Assembly (NCBI RefSeq): GCF_040784915.1
Contig: NZ_CP160797.1
Span: 1,069,001 to 1,133,000 of the forward strand
Direction: 5' to 3'
DNA length: 64,000 nt
DNA from: Bacillus vallismortis
Lineage (GTDB): Bacteria > Bacillota > Bacilli > Bacillales > Bacillaceae
Shown here: piece by piece, positions 42,809 to 52,429 of the stretch
How positions within the stretch are numbered: position 1 is the first letter of the stretch
How the letters are laid out: each line of letters begins with the position of its first letter
Position numbers and translations under genes: made by a program
The notes under the pieces: model-generated
The model's input: only the letters and a program-made list of their open reading frames with translations
Database searches by the model: none
Told to the model about the DNA's origin: nothing

Positions 42809-44060
42809 ATTTTGGCTCATGCTTTCTCATACATATAAAAATAAAATAATGGCAAAATCCTTTATTATCTCGACTGTTATCACGGTACTGCTTGTTTTAG
42901 TTGTAACGAATATGGAGTCGATCATTTCTATGTTTCAAGGTGATGATACGAAAGAAAAAATCGCCGTTGTTGATGAAACAAACGAATTATATCCGATTTT
43001 CTCGAACCAGCTGAAAGCGGTGGATACAGACGGCGGTCTAGATGTGAAGCAGTCGAAGCAATCGGAGGATGAGGTCACAAAGCAAGTCAAAGATGAAGCG
43101 CTCGATGGCATGCTCATCATCAAACGAGATGAAAAAGGGGCCATTTCAGGAACTTATAAAGCGTTAACGATTTCTGATGATAGCACGTACCATACGCTGC
43201 AGCAGGCGCTGACGCAAACCAAAACGGCTGTCGGAACAGCGGATCTCGGTGTCTCGCAGGAAACGATCAGCAGTCTTTATGCGCCCGTTACTGTCGGACA
43301 GGAGACGCTGAAAGAGGGGGCGAAGTCTGAGGAAGAGCTTGGCCAAACAGCGGGGCTTGTTTACATTATGCTGTTTGTCATTTATTTCTCAGTCATTATG
43401 TATGCCAGTATGATTGCGATGGAGGTCGCAACCGAAAAATCCTCGCGTGTTATGGAAATTCTGATCTCGAGCATGCCGCCGATCCAGCAGATGTTTGCAA
43501 AGCTGCTTGGCATCGGGCTCGTCGGAATGACGCAGCTTGCTGTCATCATAGCTGCTGGCTCATTGTCGCTAAAGCTGAACAAAACGAGCGAAACAGCTTC
43601 ATCTGTCGGAGGATTCCTTAATCTGACCGACGTTTCAGCAGCCACTGTCATCTATGCTGTGATTTTCTTTTTGCTCGGATACTTTTTATACGCGACACTT
43701 GCCGCGTTTCTCGGCAGTGTCGTCAGCAGAATAGAGGACGTGCAGCAAACGATCACGCCAATGACACTTTTGGTTGTCGCCGGTTTTATGATTGCGATGT
43801 TCGGCTTGAATGCACCTGACGCAGGATTTATTACGGTAACCTCGTTTATTCCTTTCTTTACGCCAATGATTATGTTCTTGCGCGTTGGCATGCTTGATAT
43901 TCCGTTTTGGCAGGCAGCTACTGGAATTGGAATCACACTGCTTACCATCGTCATACTGGCTGTCATCGGCGCCAGAATTTACAAAGGCGGTGTGTTGATT
44001 TACGGCAATTCAAGCGCGTTCAAAGCGATCAAACAAGCGCTTCGTTTAGCGAAAAACTGA
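42801..44060 (+). CDS. yhaP: ABC-2 type permease YhaP (NatB-like)
   Basis: A 419-aa ABC-2 permease: one N-terminal helix, a ~150-residue extracytoplasmic domain (about 40-185), then five or six helices (starting GLVYIMLFVIYFSVIMYAS). This is the NatB layout and pairs with YhaQ. Start ATG 42801 matches the known length. A terminator follows at 44067-44094. Confidence 0.9.
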   Translation: MNKFWLMLSHTYKNKIMAKSFIISTVITVLLVLVVTNMESIISMFQGDDTKEKIAVVDETNELYPIFSNQLKAVDTDGGLDVKQSKQSEDEVTKQVKDEALDGMLIIKRDEKGAISGTYKALTISDDSTYHTLQQALTQTKTAVGTADLGVSQETISSLYAPVTVGQETLKEGAKSEEELGQTAGLVYIMLFVIYFSVIMYASMIAMEVATEKSSRVMEILISSMPPIQQMFAKLLGIGLVGMTQLAVIIAAGSLSLKLNKTSETASSVGGFLNLTDVSAATVIYAVIFFLLGYFLYATLAAFLGSVVSRIEDVQQTITPMTLLVVAGFMIAMFGLNAPDAGFITVTSFIPFFTPMIMFLRVGMLDIPFWQAATGIGITLLTIVILAVIGARIYKGGVLIYGNSSAFKAIKQALRLAKN

Positions 44061-44066
44061 TTGAAA

Positions 44067-44098
44067 AACAGCCTGGGCATCCTCAGGCTGTTTCTTTT
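44067..44098 (+). terminator. Terminator of yhaQP
   Basis: A 10-bp perfect stem (AAACAGCCTG / CAGGCTGTTT), 8-nt loop, followed by T-rich sequence. Confidence 0.82.
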
Positions 44099-44166
44099 TT
44101 GACAGAACGTGCATTCGCCAGAATTCGGTGCTAAAATAAGGGTACTTCATCCTGGAAAGGAGCAGA

Positions 44167-45393
44167 ATGTTGACTGATCTAACCTTTATTCATGCGGCAG
44201 ATCTACATCTCGACAGCCCGTTTTATGGGATATCGCATCTGCCGGAACCGATTTTTGCCCGGATCAAAGAAAGCACGTTTGCAAGCGTGAGACATATGAT
44301 TGATGCCGCAGTGAGAGAAAACGTTGATTTCATTTTGCTGGCGGGGGACCTGTTCGACGAAGCCAATCGAAGTTTAAAGGCCCAGCTCTTTTTAAGAAAG
44401 CAGTTTGAAAGACTCAGAGAGTGCGGGATTTCAGTTTATGTGATCTTTGGGAACCACGATCATCTTGGCGGGGAGTGGACGCCGATTGAATGGCCTGAGA
44501 ATGTCCATATTTTTTCGTCCGCTGTACCTGAAGAAAAATCGTTTTATAAGGAAGGCAGGCGCATGGCAAGCATTTACGGCTTCAGTTATCAGGAGAGAGC
44601 CGTGACGGAAAACCAAGCCGTCCGCTATCGGAGGTCGACTGACGCGCCGTTTCATATCGGTATGCTTCACGGCACGCTGTCAGGAGCTGAAGGACACGAT
44701 CCGTATTGCCCGTTTACACATGATGATCTCGTGAAAAGCGGGATGGATTATTGGGCGCTTGGCCATATTCATAAACGCCAGATTCTTTCTGCCGAGCACC
44801 CGGCGGTCATCTATCCGGGAAACATGCAAGCGCGCCATATGAAGGAGACGGGAGACAAAGGCTATTATCTCGTTCGTGTGGCCAGCGGAGACATTTCGTA
44901 TGACTTCCAGAAAGCGCATGATGTCCTGTGGGAAAAAGCGGCAGTTGATGTGACGGAGGCAAAGAATGTGACCGCCCTTTTCCAAATGATTGAGGACGCG
45001 TTTTCGAAGCTGCGGATAAAGGGGAGCCCTGTTTGTGTCAGACTCGTGTTGCAAGGGGCCGCACCACAATGGCTGCTGGAGGCGCCGAGAGGCACTTTGG
45101 ATGAGCTTCTTGAAGCGTTTCAGGAGCAAGAGGCGGAGGAAGAACACTTCATTTGGCCGCTCTCATTGGAAGACGAGACAGAACATGAAACAAACCTTAC
45201 AAGCCTTGATCCTTTTTTTGGCGGTTTATTTACTGACATTGATCGCGGCGATCTGTCAGATGTGCTGGAGGGGCTTGAGCGGAATCCTGTGTATAGAAGG
45301 CACGCGGACCGGTTTAGCCAAGAGGAGCTAAAGGAAATAAAAGAGCAGGCACAGATTTTATTGAAAAGACAGCTTAAGGTGCTTGAAACATGA
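44167..45393 (+). CDS. yhaO: SbcD/Mre11-like metallophosphoesterase YhaO
   Basis: 408 aa with the metallophosphatase motifs HAADLHLDSP, AGDLFDEAN, FGNHDHL, GMLHGTL and GHIHKRQ, then a C-terminal capping region. It is the nuclease partner of YhaN, by analogy with SbcD-SbcC, for processing DNA ends. The yhaN start lies 13 nt after its stop. Confidence 0.9.
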   Translation: MLTDLTFIHAADLHLDSPFYGISHLPEPIFARIKESTFASVRHMIDAAVRENVDFILLAGDLFDEANRSLKAQLFLRKQFERLRECGISVYVIFGNHDHLGGEWTPIEWPENVHIFSSAVPEEKSFYKEGRRMASIYGFSYQERAVTENQAVRYRRSTDAPFHIGMLHGTLSGAEGHDPYCPFTHDDLVKSGMDYWALGHIHKRQILSAEHPAVIYPGNMQARHMKETGDKGYYLVRVASGDISYDFQKAHDVLWEKAAVDVTEAKNVTALFQMIEDAFSKLRIKGSPVCVRLVLQGAAPQWLLEAPRGTLDELLEAFQEQEAEEEHFIWPLSLEDETEHETNLTSLDPFFGGLFTDIDRGDLSDVLEGLERNPVYRRHADRFSQEELKEIKEQAQILLKRQLKVLET

Positions 45394-45406
45394 GGCGGTG
45401 AAAGCT

Positions 45407-48295
45407 TTGCGAATTAAATCTTTACATATCTACCAATACGGGAAATTTTCCAATCGGACCTTTCACTTTTCCGCCTCGCCTGTCCAATTAATCTACGGAT
45501 TAAATGAGGCAGGAAAAACGACGATGATGTCATTTATTGAAAGCATGCTGTTTGGTTTTCCGAAAACGAAAAAATATGAACCGAAAACAGGCGGTGTCTA
45601 CGGAGGTGTTCTTGAAGCTGAACATCCCGAATATGGGGTGTTGAGGATCGAACGGACGAAAGGGACTGCCGAAAAGCTAAGAGTGTACACAGAAAACGGC
45701 GAAGTGAAGCAGGGAGATGTTTTAAAGCAGCTGTTTCAAGGCACGGACAGGGCGCTGTATAAAGCCATTTATTCATTTGATGTATTCGGGCTGCAGGAAA
45801 TTCACGCCTTTAATCGGGACAAGATTGGGGAATTTCTGCTGTTTTCCAGCTTGTTTGGCGCTGAAGCTATATCTAAGCTTGATTCACGGCTGACAAAGGA
45901 AAGCGAAATCCTCTATAAACCAAACGGGCGAAATCCTCAATTGAATCAAGAGCTGGAAACGCTTAAGCAGCTGGCAGCGAAGCTAAAACAGGCTGAAGCA
46001 GAGGAAGCGGGTTATCATCAGCTTCTTGAAGAAAAAAGAACGCTCGAATCCCGTCTTGCAGCCGCAGATACCGGATTGCAAGAGGCGGCAGGACATATCC
46101 GATCGTTTGAGGGAGCGATTGAGCTGAAGCCGCTGTTAAATGAAAAAGCGGCGCTCGAACAGGCGATGGCACAATATCCGGAACAGGCGGGACAATTTCC
46201 GGCTGACGGGCTGCACCAGCTGGAAAAATATGAATTTCATCTTCACCCGAAATCCGCACAGGCGGAGGCGCTTCGAGTGAAGATGGCGGAGCTTGACAAA
46301 CAGGTGCAAAAGCTTAATCCGGATCAAGAAATGTTGGCGAAAGAAACGCTGATACAAGAGCTTTCCGCAGCGTTTCATATGTACCAATCCTGCGGAGAAC
46401 AGCTCGCCGCCATTCAGGCACAGCTTCGCCAGTCGTCCGCACAGGCAGCGGCAGGGCTGGAACAGCTCAATAAAACGGATGAAAATGAACTCCTGAATAT
46501 GAACACGTCATATGACTATGAATGGCAGCTACAGCAGGCGGTGCAGCAATATGTGCGGGCAAGAGACAGAAAACGGCAGCTTGATGAGACGTTTGAACTT
46601 GCCCGGCAAGAGCTGGAAGACGCAGAAAAGGCCGTTCATGCCGCTTCGTCCGCCACCCTTGAAAACAGCAATAGAAAAGATAAAGAATCGGCCCTTAAAG
46701 CATATGATGAAGCACAGGGGCAGCATCAAGAGCAAGCGAAGCTGCGAGAACAGCTGAAGTTTTTTGAAAGGCAGCAGGTTAAACAGAAAAAGACTGTCAT
46801 TGCAGCTGGTATGTTGTTCATCGTTCTCTTTCTGCTGCTGCAGCAATGGATTCCTGCCATAAGCATCGGCGCTGCACTGGTTGTGTATTGGCTTGCATTA
46901 GGTAAAAAAACACCGTCTTCCCGAAACAGCCGGGAGACGAGACAGCCAGTGACGGACATGTCGCCGGCAGAAGCCGAAGCGCTGAGAGAAGCGTTATGGG
47001 AGGATGACCGCAATAAACAGCATCTCATCACACAGCGGGCAGTGCTCCAGCAAAAAGAGGCTGCTTATGAAAGGGTCATCCAGCAGTTTGAACAGTGGGA
47101 AACCGATATGGCCCCGTCCTTTACTCAGGTCGAGCGTTTTATGAAGGAGCTCCGATTCATGGAAGATCCGTCTTTTTTGCTTGATGCATACAGCTTAATG
47201 AAGGATGTCAAAAAAGACGTGAAGAAAAAGCATGAGCTGACAATTGAAGCAGGCAGGCTGAAAAAGCGCCGGCGAACATTCGAAGAACGCGTCAGCATGC
47301 TTTATCCTGCGGATCAGAGTCAGAATATGTCCATCTCGGACGCCCTTCACACACTGCGGAAAAACGTTGAACGTGAAAAAGAAATCGAGAAACAAAGAAA
47401 AGGAATTGAAACAGATATTCATTATACAAAGGAACAGCTGCTGGAGCTGGAACAAGAAATCCAGTATTTTGAAGCCCGGATCGAACAGTTATTTGCCGCG
47501 GCGGCTGCAAAAGACAGAAATGAGTTTTGCGCAATAGCTGAGATCAGCAGGCAACTGAAGGATACGGAGAACAAGCTCCATCATGTAAACGCGCAGCTTC
47601 AAAGCGTACACCCGGTTGAGCTTGAACTGGCGGATTCCAATACGCTTTCTGAATTGAAAAACAAGCAATTAATTGAGAAGGAAAGAAAAGAGCGGCTGAC
47701 TGAGGAGATCCAACAGCTTCGCAGCCAAATCGCATTGCTCTTTGTCAAACAGGAACAGTTAGAGGCTTCGGGGTTGGTCTCAGACCTCAAGCTGCAAACC
47801 GAAATGCAAAAGGAACGTGTGAAAGACACCGCTAAAAAATGGGCCTCGATCCAAATGATCAAACAAGTGATCAGAAACAAATTGGAGCGGCATAAAAAAG
47901 TCGAGCTCCCGCGCCTTCTGGAGACGGCCGGAGAATTTTTCCGCCCGCTGACTGATGGAAGCTACCAAACGATTTATTTTTCCGAAACGGATGATTCCAT
48001 TATGGTCATGCATTGTGATGGAACGGTCTATCAAGCGGAAGAGCTGTCACAGGGGACGTGTGAGCAGCTGTATACAGCGATCCGATTTGCTCTGGCCGTT
48101 ACGCGTCAGGATGGGTCAAGGCTTCCATTCCAGCTGGATGACAGCTTTGTTCATTTTGATCAGGAAAGGCTCAAACGTGTATTAGACGTTCTTTATGATT
48201 TATGTGAAGGCGGAAGGCAGATTTTGTATTTTACATGTCATGATCATGTAAAGGATGCGTTTAAAAGCAGCGAAATCATTCATTTGGTGTCATAA
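45407..48295 (+). CDS. yhaN: SbcC/Rad50-like SMC-type ATPase YhaN
   Basis: About 962 aa. N-terminal Walker A GLNEAGKTT; long coiled coils (about 170-460 and 540-830) interrupted by a hydrophobic double segment near residues 465-500 (GMLFIVLFLLLQ...); C-terminal signature SQGTCEQLYTAIR and Walker B FQLDDSFVHFD. The membrane hairpin in the coiled coil is unusual for SbcC and suggests membrane tethering. Start TTG 45407 follows AGGCGGTG and lies just after the yhaO stop. Confidence 0.9.
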   Translation: MRIKSLHIYQYGKFSNRTFHFSASPVQLIYGLNEAGKTTMMSFIESMLFGFPKTKKYEPKTGGVYGGVLEAEHPEYGVLRIERTKGTAEKLRVYTENGEVKQGDVLKQLFQGTDRALYKAIYSFDVFGLQEIHAFNRDKIGEFLLFSSLFGAEAISKLDSRLTKESEILYKPNGRNPQLNQELETLKQLAAKLKQAEAEEAGYHQLLEEKRTLESRLAAADTGLQEAAGHIRSFEGAIELKPLLNEKAALEQAMAQYPEQAGQFPADGLHQLEKYEFHLHPKSAQAEALRVKMAELDKQVQKLNPDQEMLAKETLIQELSAAFHMYQSCGEQLAAIQAQLRQSSAQAAAGLEQLNKTDENELLNMNTSYDYEWQLQQAVQQYVRARDRKRQLDETFELARQELEDAEKAVHAASSATLENSNRKDKESALKAYDEAQGQHQEQAKLREQLKFFERQQVKQKKTVIAAGMLFIVLFLLLQQWIPAISIGAALVVYWLALGKKTPSSRNSRETRQPVTDMSPAEAEALREALWEDDRNKQHLITQRAVLQQKEAAYERVIQQFEQWETDMAPSFTQVERFMKELRFMEDPSFLLDAYSLMKDVKKDVKKKHELTIEAGRLKKRRRTFEERVSMLYPADQSQNMSISDALHTLRKNVEREKEIEKQRKGIETDIHYTKEQLLELEQEIQYFEARIEQLFAAAAAKDRNEFCAIAEISRQLKDTENKLHHVNAQLQSVHPVELELADSNTLSELKNKQLIEKERKERLTEEIQQLRSQIALLFVKQEQLEASGLVSDLKLQTEMQKERVKDTAKKWASIQMIKQVIRNKLERHKKVELPRLLETAGEFFRPLTDGSYQTIYFSETDDSIMVMHCDGTVYQAEELSQGTCEQLYTAIRFALAVTRQDGSRLPFQLDDSFVHFDQERLKRVLDVLYDLCEGGRQILYFTCHDHVKDAFKSSEIIHLVS

Positions 48296-48373
48296 AAGAG
48301 GTTCTATAGCTGTAAATCGGTATGTGATATACTGGTATTATGTAAGATAAGATACGGAGGGAGCTTTAATAGA

Positions 48374-49318
48374 ATGGCTAAAGGGATTATGCTACATGAG
48401 GTTGGCGAACAGGTGGACCAATATCTATTGATTAAATCCTTGACGAAAGGGATTGCGAGCAACGGGAAACCATTTTTAACGCTGATGCTGCAAGACCAGT
48501 CAGGCGATATTGAAGCGAAGCTGTGGGATGCCAAGCAAAGTGATGAAGTGACCTATGCGCCGCAGACGATTGTGAAGGTTGTGGGGGATGTCCACCATTA
48601 CCGGGGGCGCACCCAGCTGAAGCTGAGAAATATCAGACCAGTGAGCGAGCATGAAGACGTCAATATTGATGATTTTTTAGAAACCGCGCCCATTCCGAAA
48701 AATGAAATGATGGACACCATCACTCAATATATATTTGAAATGAAAAATCCGAATATCCAGCGGATTACAAGGTTTTTAGTCAAAAAACACGAAGCAGAAT
48801 TTATGGATTATCCGGCGGCTACGAAAAATCACCATGAGTTTGTCTCTGGTTTAGCGTATCATGTCGTCTCTATGCTGAATCTGGCGAAATCCATTGCGGA
48901 TTTATATCCGTCTCTTGACCGCGATCTGCTTTATGCGGGTGTTATCCTGCATGATCTCGGAAAAGTGAAAGAGCTGTCCGGCCCTGTTTCCACTTCGTAT
49001 ACGGTCGAAGGCAATTTGCTCGGCCATATTTCGATTATGGTCACAGAGCTGTCAAAAGCGGCTGAAGAGCTTCAAATCGATTCTGAAGAGGTGTTAATTC
49101 TTCAGCACTTGATTTTGAGTCACCACGGCAAAGCGGAGTGGGGAAGCCCGAAGCCGCCGATGGTGAAAGAAGCGGAAATTCTGCACTATATAGACAACCT
49201 GGATGCCAAAATGAATATGATGGATAGAGCGCTTGAGCGCGTGAAGCCGGGCGAGTACACTGAACGTGTATTTGCACTGGAAAACCGTTCCTTTTACAAA
49301 CCGGCTTTTCACAAATAA
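48374..49318 (+). CDS. yhaM: 3'-5' exoribonuclease YhaM
   Basis: 314 aa: N-terminal OB-fold nucleic-acid domain (~15-90) and an HD metal-dependent phosphohydrolase domain ([28 protein letters not shown]). It trims RNA and single-stranded DNA ends. ATG 48374 behind GGAGGGAG. It follows yhaN with its own spacing and is ended by a 13-bp terminator. Confidence 0.93.
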   Translation: MAKGIMLHEVGEQVDQYLLIKSLTKGIASNGKPFLTLMLQDQSGDIEAKLWDAKQSDEVTYAPQTIVKVVGDVHHYRGRTQLKLRNIRPVSEHEDVNIDDFLETAPIPKNEMMDTITQYIFEMKNPNIQRITRFLVKKHEAEFMDYPAATKNHHEFVSGLAYHVVSMLNLAKSIADLYPSLDRDLLYAGVILHDLGKVKELSGPVSTSYTVEGNLLGHISIMVTELSKAAEELQIDSEEVLILQHLILSHHGKAEWGSPKPPMVKEAEILHYIDNLDAKMNMMDRALERVKPGEYTERVFALENRSFYKPAFHK

Positions 49319-49320
49319 TC

Positions 49321-49362
49321 AAAAAAGGACTGATTCTGAACCATTCAGGTCAGTCCTTTTTT
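49321..49362 (+). terminator. Terminator of yhaM
   Basis: AAAAAAGGACTGA pairs with TCAGTCCTTTTTT, 13 bp, with a small inner stem. Confidence 0.85.
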
Positions 49363-49443
49363 ATGCGCTTTTGGCGCTCATAACTCGTCTCATTCCCGCA
49401 TAGATTTAAGAATAAAGAATCTATGTAAAAGGGGGAGAAGCCC

Positions 49444-49656
49444 GTGTTATTTTTTCCATGGTGGGTGTATCTTTGTATTGTAGGCATCATTTTCAGTGCA
49501 TATAAAATTGTGGCGGCAGCAAAAGAGGAAGAAAAAGCGGACCAGTCCTTTATTGAAAAAGAAGGGCAGATATATATGGAGAGGATGGAAAAGGAGAGAG
49601 AGCGCCGCAGTTCTCAGCGGCCTGAAGACGAAAATCAAAACCATTCCATCGCATAA
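49444..49656 (+). CDS. yhaL: Small membrane-anchored protein YhaL
   Basis: 70 aa: one N-terminal transmembrane helix (WWVYLCIVGIIFSAYKIV) and a charged cytoplasmic tail rich in Glu/Arg. In B. subtilis yhaL is linked to sporulation. Start as GTG 49438-region is unlikely; TTA-flanked start at 49444 follows GGGGGAGAAG. Converges with prsA over a shared terminator. Confidence 0.85.
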   Translation: MLFFPWWVYLCIVGIIFSAYKIVAAAKEEEKADQSFIEKEGQIYMERMEKERERRSSQRPEDENQNHSIA

Positions 49657-49695
49657 AAAAGCTGTGCAGCTCGATGAGCCTGCACAGCTTTTTTT
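49655..49695. terminator. Bidirectional terminator between yhaL and prsA
   Basis: A 14-bp stem (AAAAAAGCTGTGCA / TGCACAGCTTTTTT) with a 12-nt loop; overlaps the yhaL stop codon. Confidence 0.88.
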
Positions 49696-49696
49696 A

Positions 49697-50563
49697 TTAT
49701 TTAGAACTAGATGTGCTCTCGCTTGTTGAAGAAGTATTAAATGTGTCTTTCAGATCTTTATCTTTTACTTCGATATCAGCTTTCTTCATGACTTTTTGAA
49801 TAGCTTCCTGAACGGCTGCGTTGTCATTTAGTTTTTGTTCAAGAACTTCAGGTTTCAGTTCTTTTTTCATGTCATCGTATTTGCCGCGTTCTTCCGTCTT
49901 TTTAATGATGTGGTAGCCGTACTGCGTTTTGACAGGATCGCTGACTTCATCTGTTTTTAATTTAAATGCAACTTTGCTGAAATCAGCTATCATACCGTCT
50001 TTGGCGAACCAGCCAAGGTCCCCGCCTTGTGAAGATGAACGTTCATCCGTAGAGTATTCTTTCGCAAGGTCTTCAAATTTCTCGCCTTTTTTCAGCTTTT
50101 TCTCTACTTCCTCAGCTGTCTTTTTATCAGCGACAAGGATGTGGCTTGCGCGGATTTTGTTTTTTAAGCCTTCCCAGTATTCTTTGGTATCAGCATCTGT
50201 TACTTTAATTTGATCTTTAGCCGCTTTTTGTGTAAGCAATTCATATTTTACTTGCTCTTTAAGGTAATCTTTTCCATATTGCTTTTCGAGGGCAGTATAT
50301 TGATCGCCAAGCTGTGTTTTGTATTCTTTCAGCTTATTGTCAATTTCTTTATCTGTCACTTTATATTTCTCGTCCAATACTTTTTCTTGCACTAGCTGTG
50401 TCAGGACGCTTGCACCAGCTGTTTTCTTCATGTTTGTGTAAAGCTCGCCTTTCGTTACATCGCCTGCGTCTGTTTTTGCGATGACTTCTTTGTCGCCGCC
50501 GCTGCAAGCACTGAGAGCGAGGATGCTTGTCGCGGTAATAGCTGCTATTGCAATTTTTTTCAT
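49697..50563 (-). CDS. prsA: Lipoprotein foldase PrsA (parvulin)
   Basis: 288 aa from ATG 50563 (AGGAGTG upstream). A lipoprotein signal with lipobox LSAC at about residues 16-19 is followed by a NC chaperone domain and a central parvulin prolyl isomerase domain (RASHILVADKKTAEEV, GGDLGWFAKDGM, YGYHIIK). It folds secreted proteins outside the membrane. The sequence differs from the remembered strain 168 protein near DERSSSQGGDLGW and in a shorter Ser-rich tail, supporting a related species or subspecies. Confidence 0.95.
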   Translation of the reverse strand: MKKIAIAAITATSILALSACSGGDKEVIAKTDAGDVTKGELYTNMKKTAGASVLTQLVQEKVLDEKYKVTDKEIDNKLKEYKTQLGDQYTALEKQYGKDYLKEQVKYELLTQKAAKDQIKVTDADTKEYWEGLKNKIRASHILVADKKTAEEVEKKLKKGEKFEDLAKEYSTDERSSSQGGDLGWFAKDGMIADFSKVAFKLKTDEVSDPVKTQYGYHIIKKTEERGKYDDMKKELKPEVLEQKLNDNAAVQEAIQKVMKKADIEVKDKDLKDTFNTSSTSESTSSSK

Positions 50564-50722
50564 TGTTTTCAAACACTCCTAATCATTCCAAATTAAATTA
50601 CCTAAGCGTATCATAACACATTGTGGCTTTCTGTAAAAAGATTTTAAATAAAGGGCATTCGTCTAGTCAAACTTTTGCTGATGGCATACTTATATATTGA
50701 TCAAGAAAAGGAGGTATGTAAC

Positions 50723-50809
50723 ATGAGCGGAGGATACTCTAACGGTTTCGCATTGCTTGTCGTACTGTTCATTTTGCTTATCATCGTAGGTGCAGCTTAC
50801 ATCTACTAA
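50723..50809 (+). CDS. sscA: 28-aa sporulation peptide, YjcZ family (probable SscA)
   Basis: ATG 50723 behind AAAGGAGG, stop 50807-50809. 28 residues: short polar start with GGYSNGFALLVVLF, then one hydrophobic helix ending AAYIY. This is the YjcZ-family pattern. In B. subtilis the 28-aa spore coat assembly protein SscA (YhzE) is, as I recall, encoded near here. Terminator at 50819-50843. Confidence 0.7.
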   Translation: MSGGYSNGFALLVVLFILLIIVGAAYIY

Positions 50810-50818
50810 GCAACCCGG

Positions 50819-50843
50819 GGATCGCTTGCAAGATAAGCGATCC
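50819..50843 (+). terminator. Terminator of the first 28-aa peptide gene
   Basis: GGATCGCTT pairs with AAGCGATCC, 7-nt loop, followed by TTTATTTT. Confidence 0.75.
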
Positions 50844-50933
50844 TTTATTTTCACTAGCGCCTAATCGTTTCAATCATGAATTGCATAAGATGTAATTGGA
50901 AAATAAAGCTTTTTACAGGAGGTGCTTTTTAAG

Positions 50934-51020
50934 ATGGGTGAAGTATTTGCAGGCGGTTTCGCTTTATTGGTTGTGTTATTTATTTTATTGATTATCATCG
51001 GCGCTTCTTGGCTGTGCTAA
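50934..51020 (+). CDS. 28-aa sporulation peptide, YjcZ family (second copy)
   Basis: ATG 50934 behind ACAGGAGGTG, stop 51018-51020. 28 residues (MGEVFAGGF... GASWLC) sharing the core FALLVVLFILLII with the preceding peptide; both are exactly 28 aa. Probably a tandem duplicate, membrane-inserted and made during sporulation. A perfect 16-bp terminator follows. Confidence 0.75.
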   Translation: MGEVFAGGFALLVVLFILLIIIGASWLC

Positions 51021-51029
51021 TCAAAATAA

Positions 51030-51062
51030 AAAGCCTGGCTGCTGAATCAGCAGCCAGGCTTT
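51030..51062. terminator. Bidirectional terminator after the second peptide gene
   Basis: A perfect 16-bp stem (AAAGCCTGGCTGCTGA and its complement at 51047-51062). It also lies just past the stop of the minus-strand gene at 51072. Confidence 0.85.
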
Positions 51063-51071
51063 CTTTCATAT

Positions 51072-51257
51072 TTACACAGTAAAGGAGATCTCCACAAATG
51101 AAGAGATCAGTAAAATTAATATAGATACATTGATAAATCGGAATACCTTATCCTGCCGCTCTTCAGGAATCTCTCTGACAAGGCATAGTGTATTGGTGAG
51201 CCTGTTTATGAAATATAAAATAAACATGGCAGCCACGATAAAATAGAATAAAATGAT
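51072..51257 (-). CDS. Small membrane protein (YhaK-like) without a standard start codon
   Basis: The minus-strand frame encodes two transmembrane helices (ILFYFIVAAMFILYFINRL and INVSILILLISSFVE) joined by a charged loop (REIPEERQDKVFR), clearly coding. No ATG/GTG/TTG is near the ribosome site: AGAGGGGG lies 8 nt before ATC (51257-51255), followed by ATT. Either ATC/ATT is used, or the start codon has mutated and initiation is lost. In-frame GTG and ATG further in lie inside the first helix. The length with ATC is 61 aa. Confidence 0.55.
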   Translation of the reverse strand: MILFYFIVAAMFILYFINRLTNTLCLVREIPEERQDKVFRFINVSILILLISSFVEISFTV

Positions 51258-51361
51258 GGGAGATTCCCCCTCTCTCTGAACTGTCCCATATTACATTACC
51301 AAATATTTATTAAAAAAGATAGAATGCAAATTGAAAAATCGCTACTAGCGACAAGGTTTGG

Positions 51362-51901
51362 CTACTTTTCAACAAGAATATCCAAGCCGTCTGCTTCCTG
51401 GTCAATAAAAGCGGCTTTCGGCGCTTGTATCAGCTTGAGGGCCAGCAAGAAGTCGGGCAGACAGTAGCCGGCATGAATGCCCGAAATCATGCAGAAATAA
51501 TGGGCATGATTTGGAAAAGCTAGCGCAGCGTAAAACAATACAGGCGTTATCAGTAAAAACGGGCTTACCAGTGAAATCAGCATAGTCGTTTTTGGTATCC
51601 GTTTCCATGCGCGCATGCGCAATATGAAAAACTTTTTTTCTGATTTTCTTTTTTTGCAGATGATCGGCAGGACATGGATGACTTTATGTGCAAATAAAAT
51701 AAAGACGAGCAATCCGCCGAATACAGGTACATATTCATCGCTTAAGCTTGTGCCGGGCCGCAGCAGCTCAAATGCTAAAAAGGTAGATATAAAAACTAAA
51801 ATCATAAAACATACAGCAATTAATATGATGCGAACGGCGCCATAATCCTTCATGAGATTTATGGTCTTCCAGCAATTCATTAAAGTCATCCTTCCATACA
51901 T
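51362..51901 (-). CDS. DUF3267 membrane protein (YhaJ-like)
   Basis: Up to 179 aa with four hydrophobic segments (about 24-47, 60-80, 108-130, 137-155). The family-type HKVIHVLPI occurs after the second. DUF3267 proteins are distant metalloprotease-like membrane proteins of unknown role. It probably corresponds to yhaJ. The start may be an internal ATG (MNCWKTINL) rather than 51901. Confidence 0.7.
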   Translation of the reverse strand: MYGRMTLMNCWKTINLMKDYGAVRIILIAVCFMILVFISTFLAFELLRPGTSLSDEYVPVFGGLLVFILFAHKVIHVLPIICKKRKSEKKFFILRMRAWKRIPKTTMLISLVSPFLLITPVLFYAALAFPNHAHYFCMISGIHAGYCLPDFLLALKLIQAPKAAFIDQEADGLDILVEK

Positions 51902-52087
51902 CTTGATTAGAATCTCAAAATAATTTACTCCTCCTAAGAGAAAAAATCAATGCTTTTTTAAGAAAAAATATCATCCGGCAGTTATTTTTTTGAAACAAGC
52001 AAACAAACTGCGAAATATGGGGTTAGAACTTTCTTCTCAGTGAATTATCAGCTAAAATAAGATTAAAGATAGAAAGAAGTGGTGTGG

Positions 52088-52429
52088 ATGGATTCGATGG
52101 ATCATCGCATTGAGCGATTAGAATATTACATACAATTATTAGTGAAAACAGTAGATATGGACAGGTACCCTTTCTATGCGCTTCTCATTGACAAAGGGCT
52201 GAGCAGGGAAGAAGGGGAAGAGGTTATGAGGATATGCGATGAATTGTCGGATGAGCTGGCAGCACAAAAAGCGCAAGGATTTGTAACCTTCGATAAGCTC
52301 CTTGCGCTATTTGCCGGACAGCTGAATGAAAAATTAGATGTTCATGAAACTATTTTTTCCCTATATGAGCAGGGGCTTTATCAAGAGCTGATGGAAGTCT
52401 TTATCGGCATCATGAAGCACTTTGATTAA
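52088..52429 (+). CDS. yhaI: Conserved cytoplasmic protein YhaI
   Basis: 113 aa from ATG 52088 ([14 protein letters not shown]), all-helical and acidic (DUF1878-like, by recall). GTG codons at 52079/52082 could add three residues. Function unknown. Converges with hpr with the two stops overlapping by 4 nt (52426-52429). Confidence 0.82.
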   Translation: MDSMDHRIERLEYYIQLLVKTVDMDRYPFYALLIDKGLSREEGEEVMRICDELSDELAAQKAQGFVTFDKLLALFAGQLNEKLDVHETIFSLYEQGLYQELMEVFIGIMKHFD

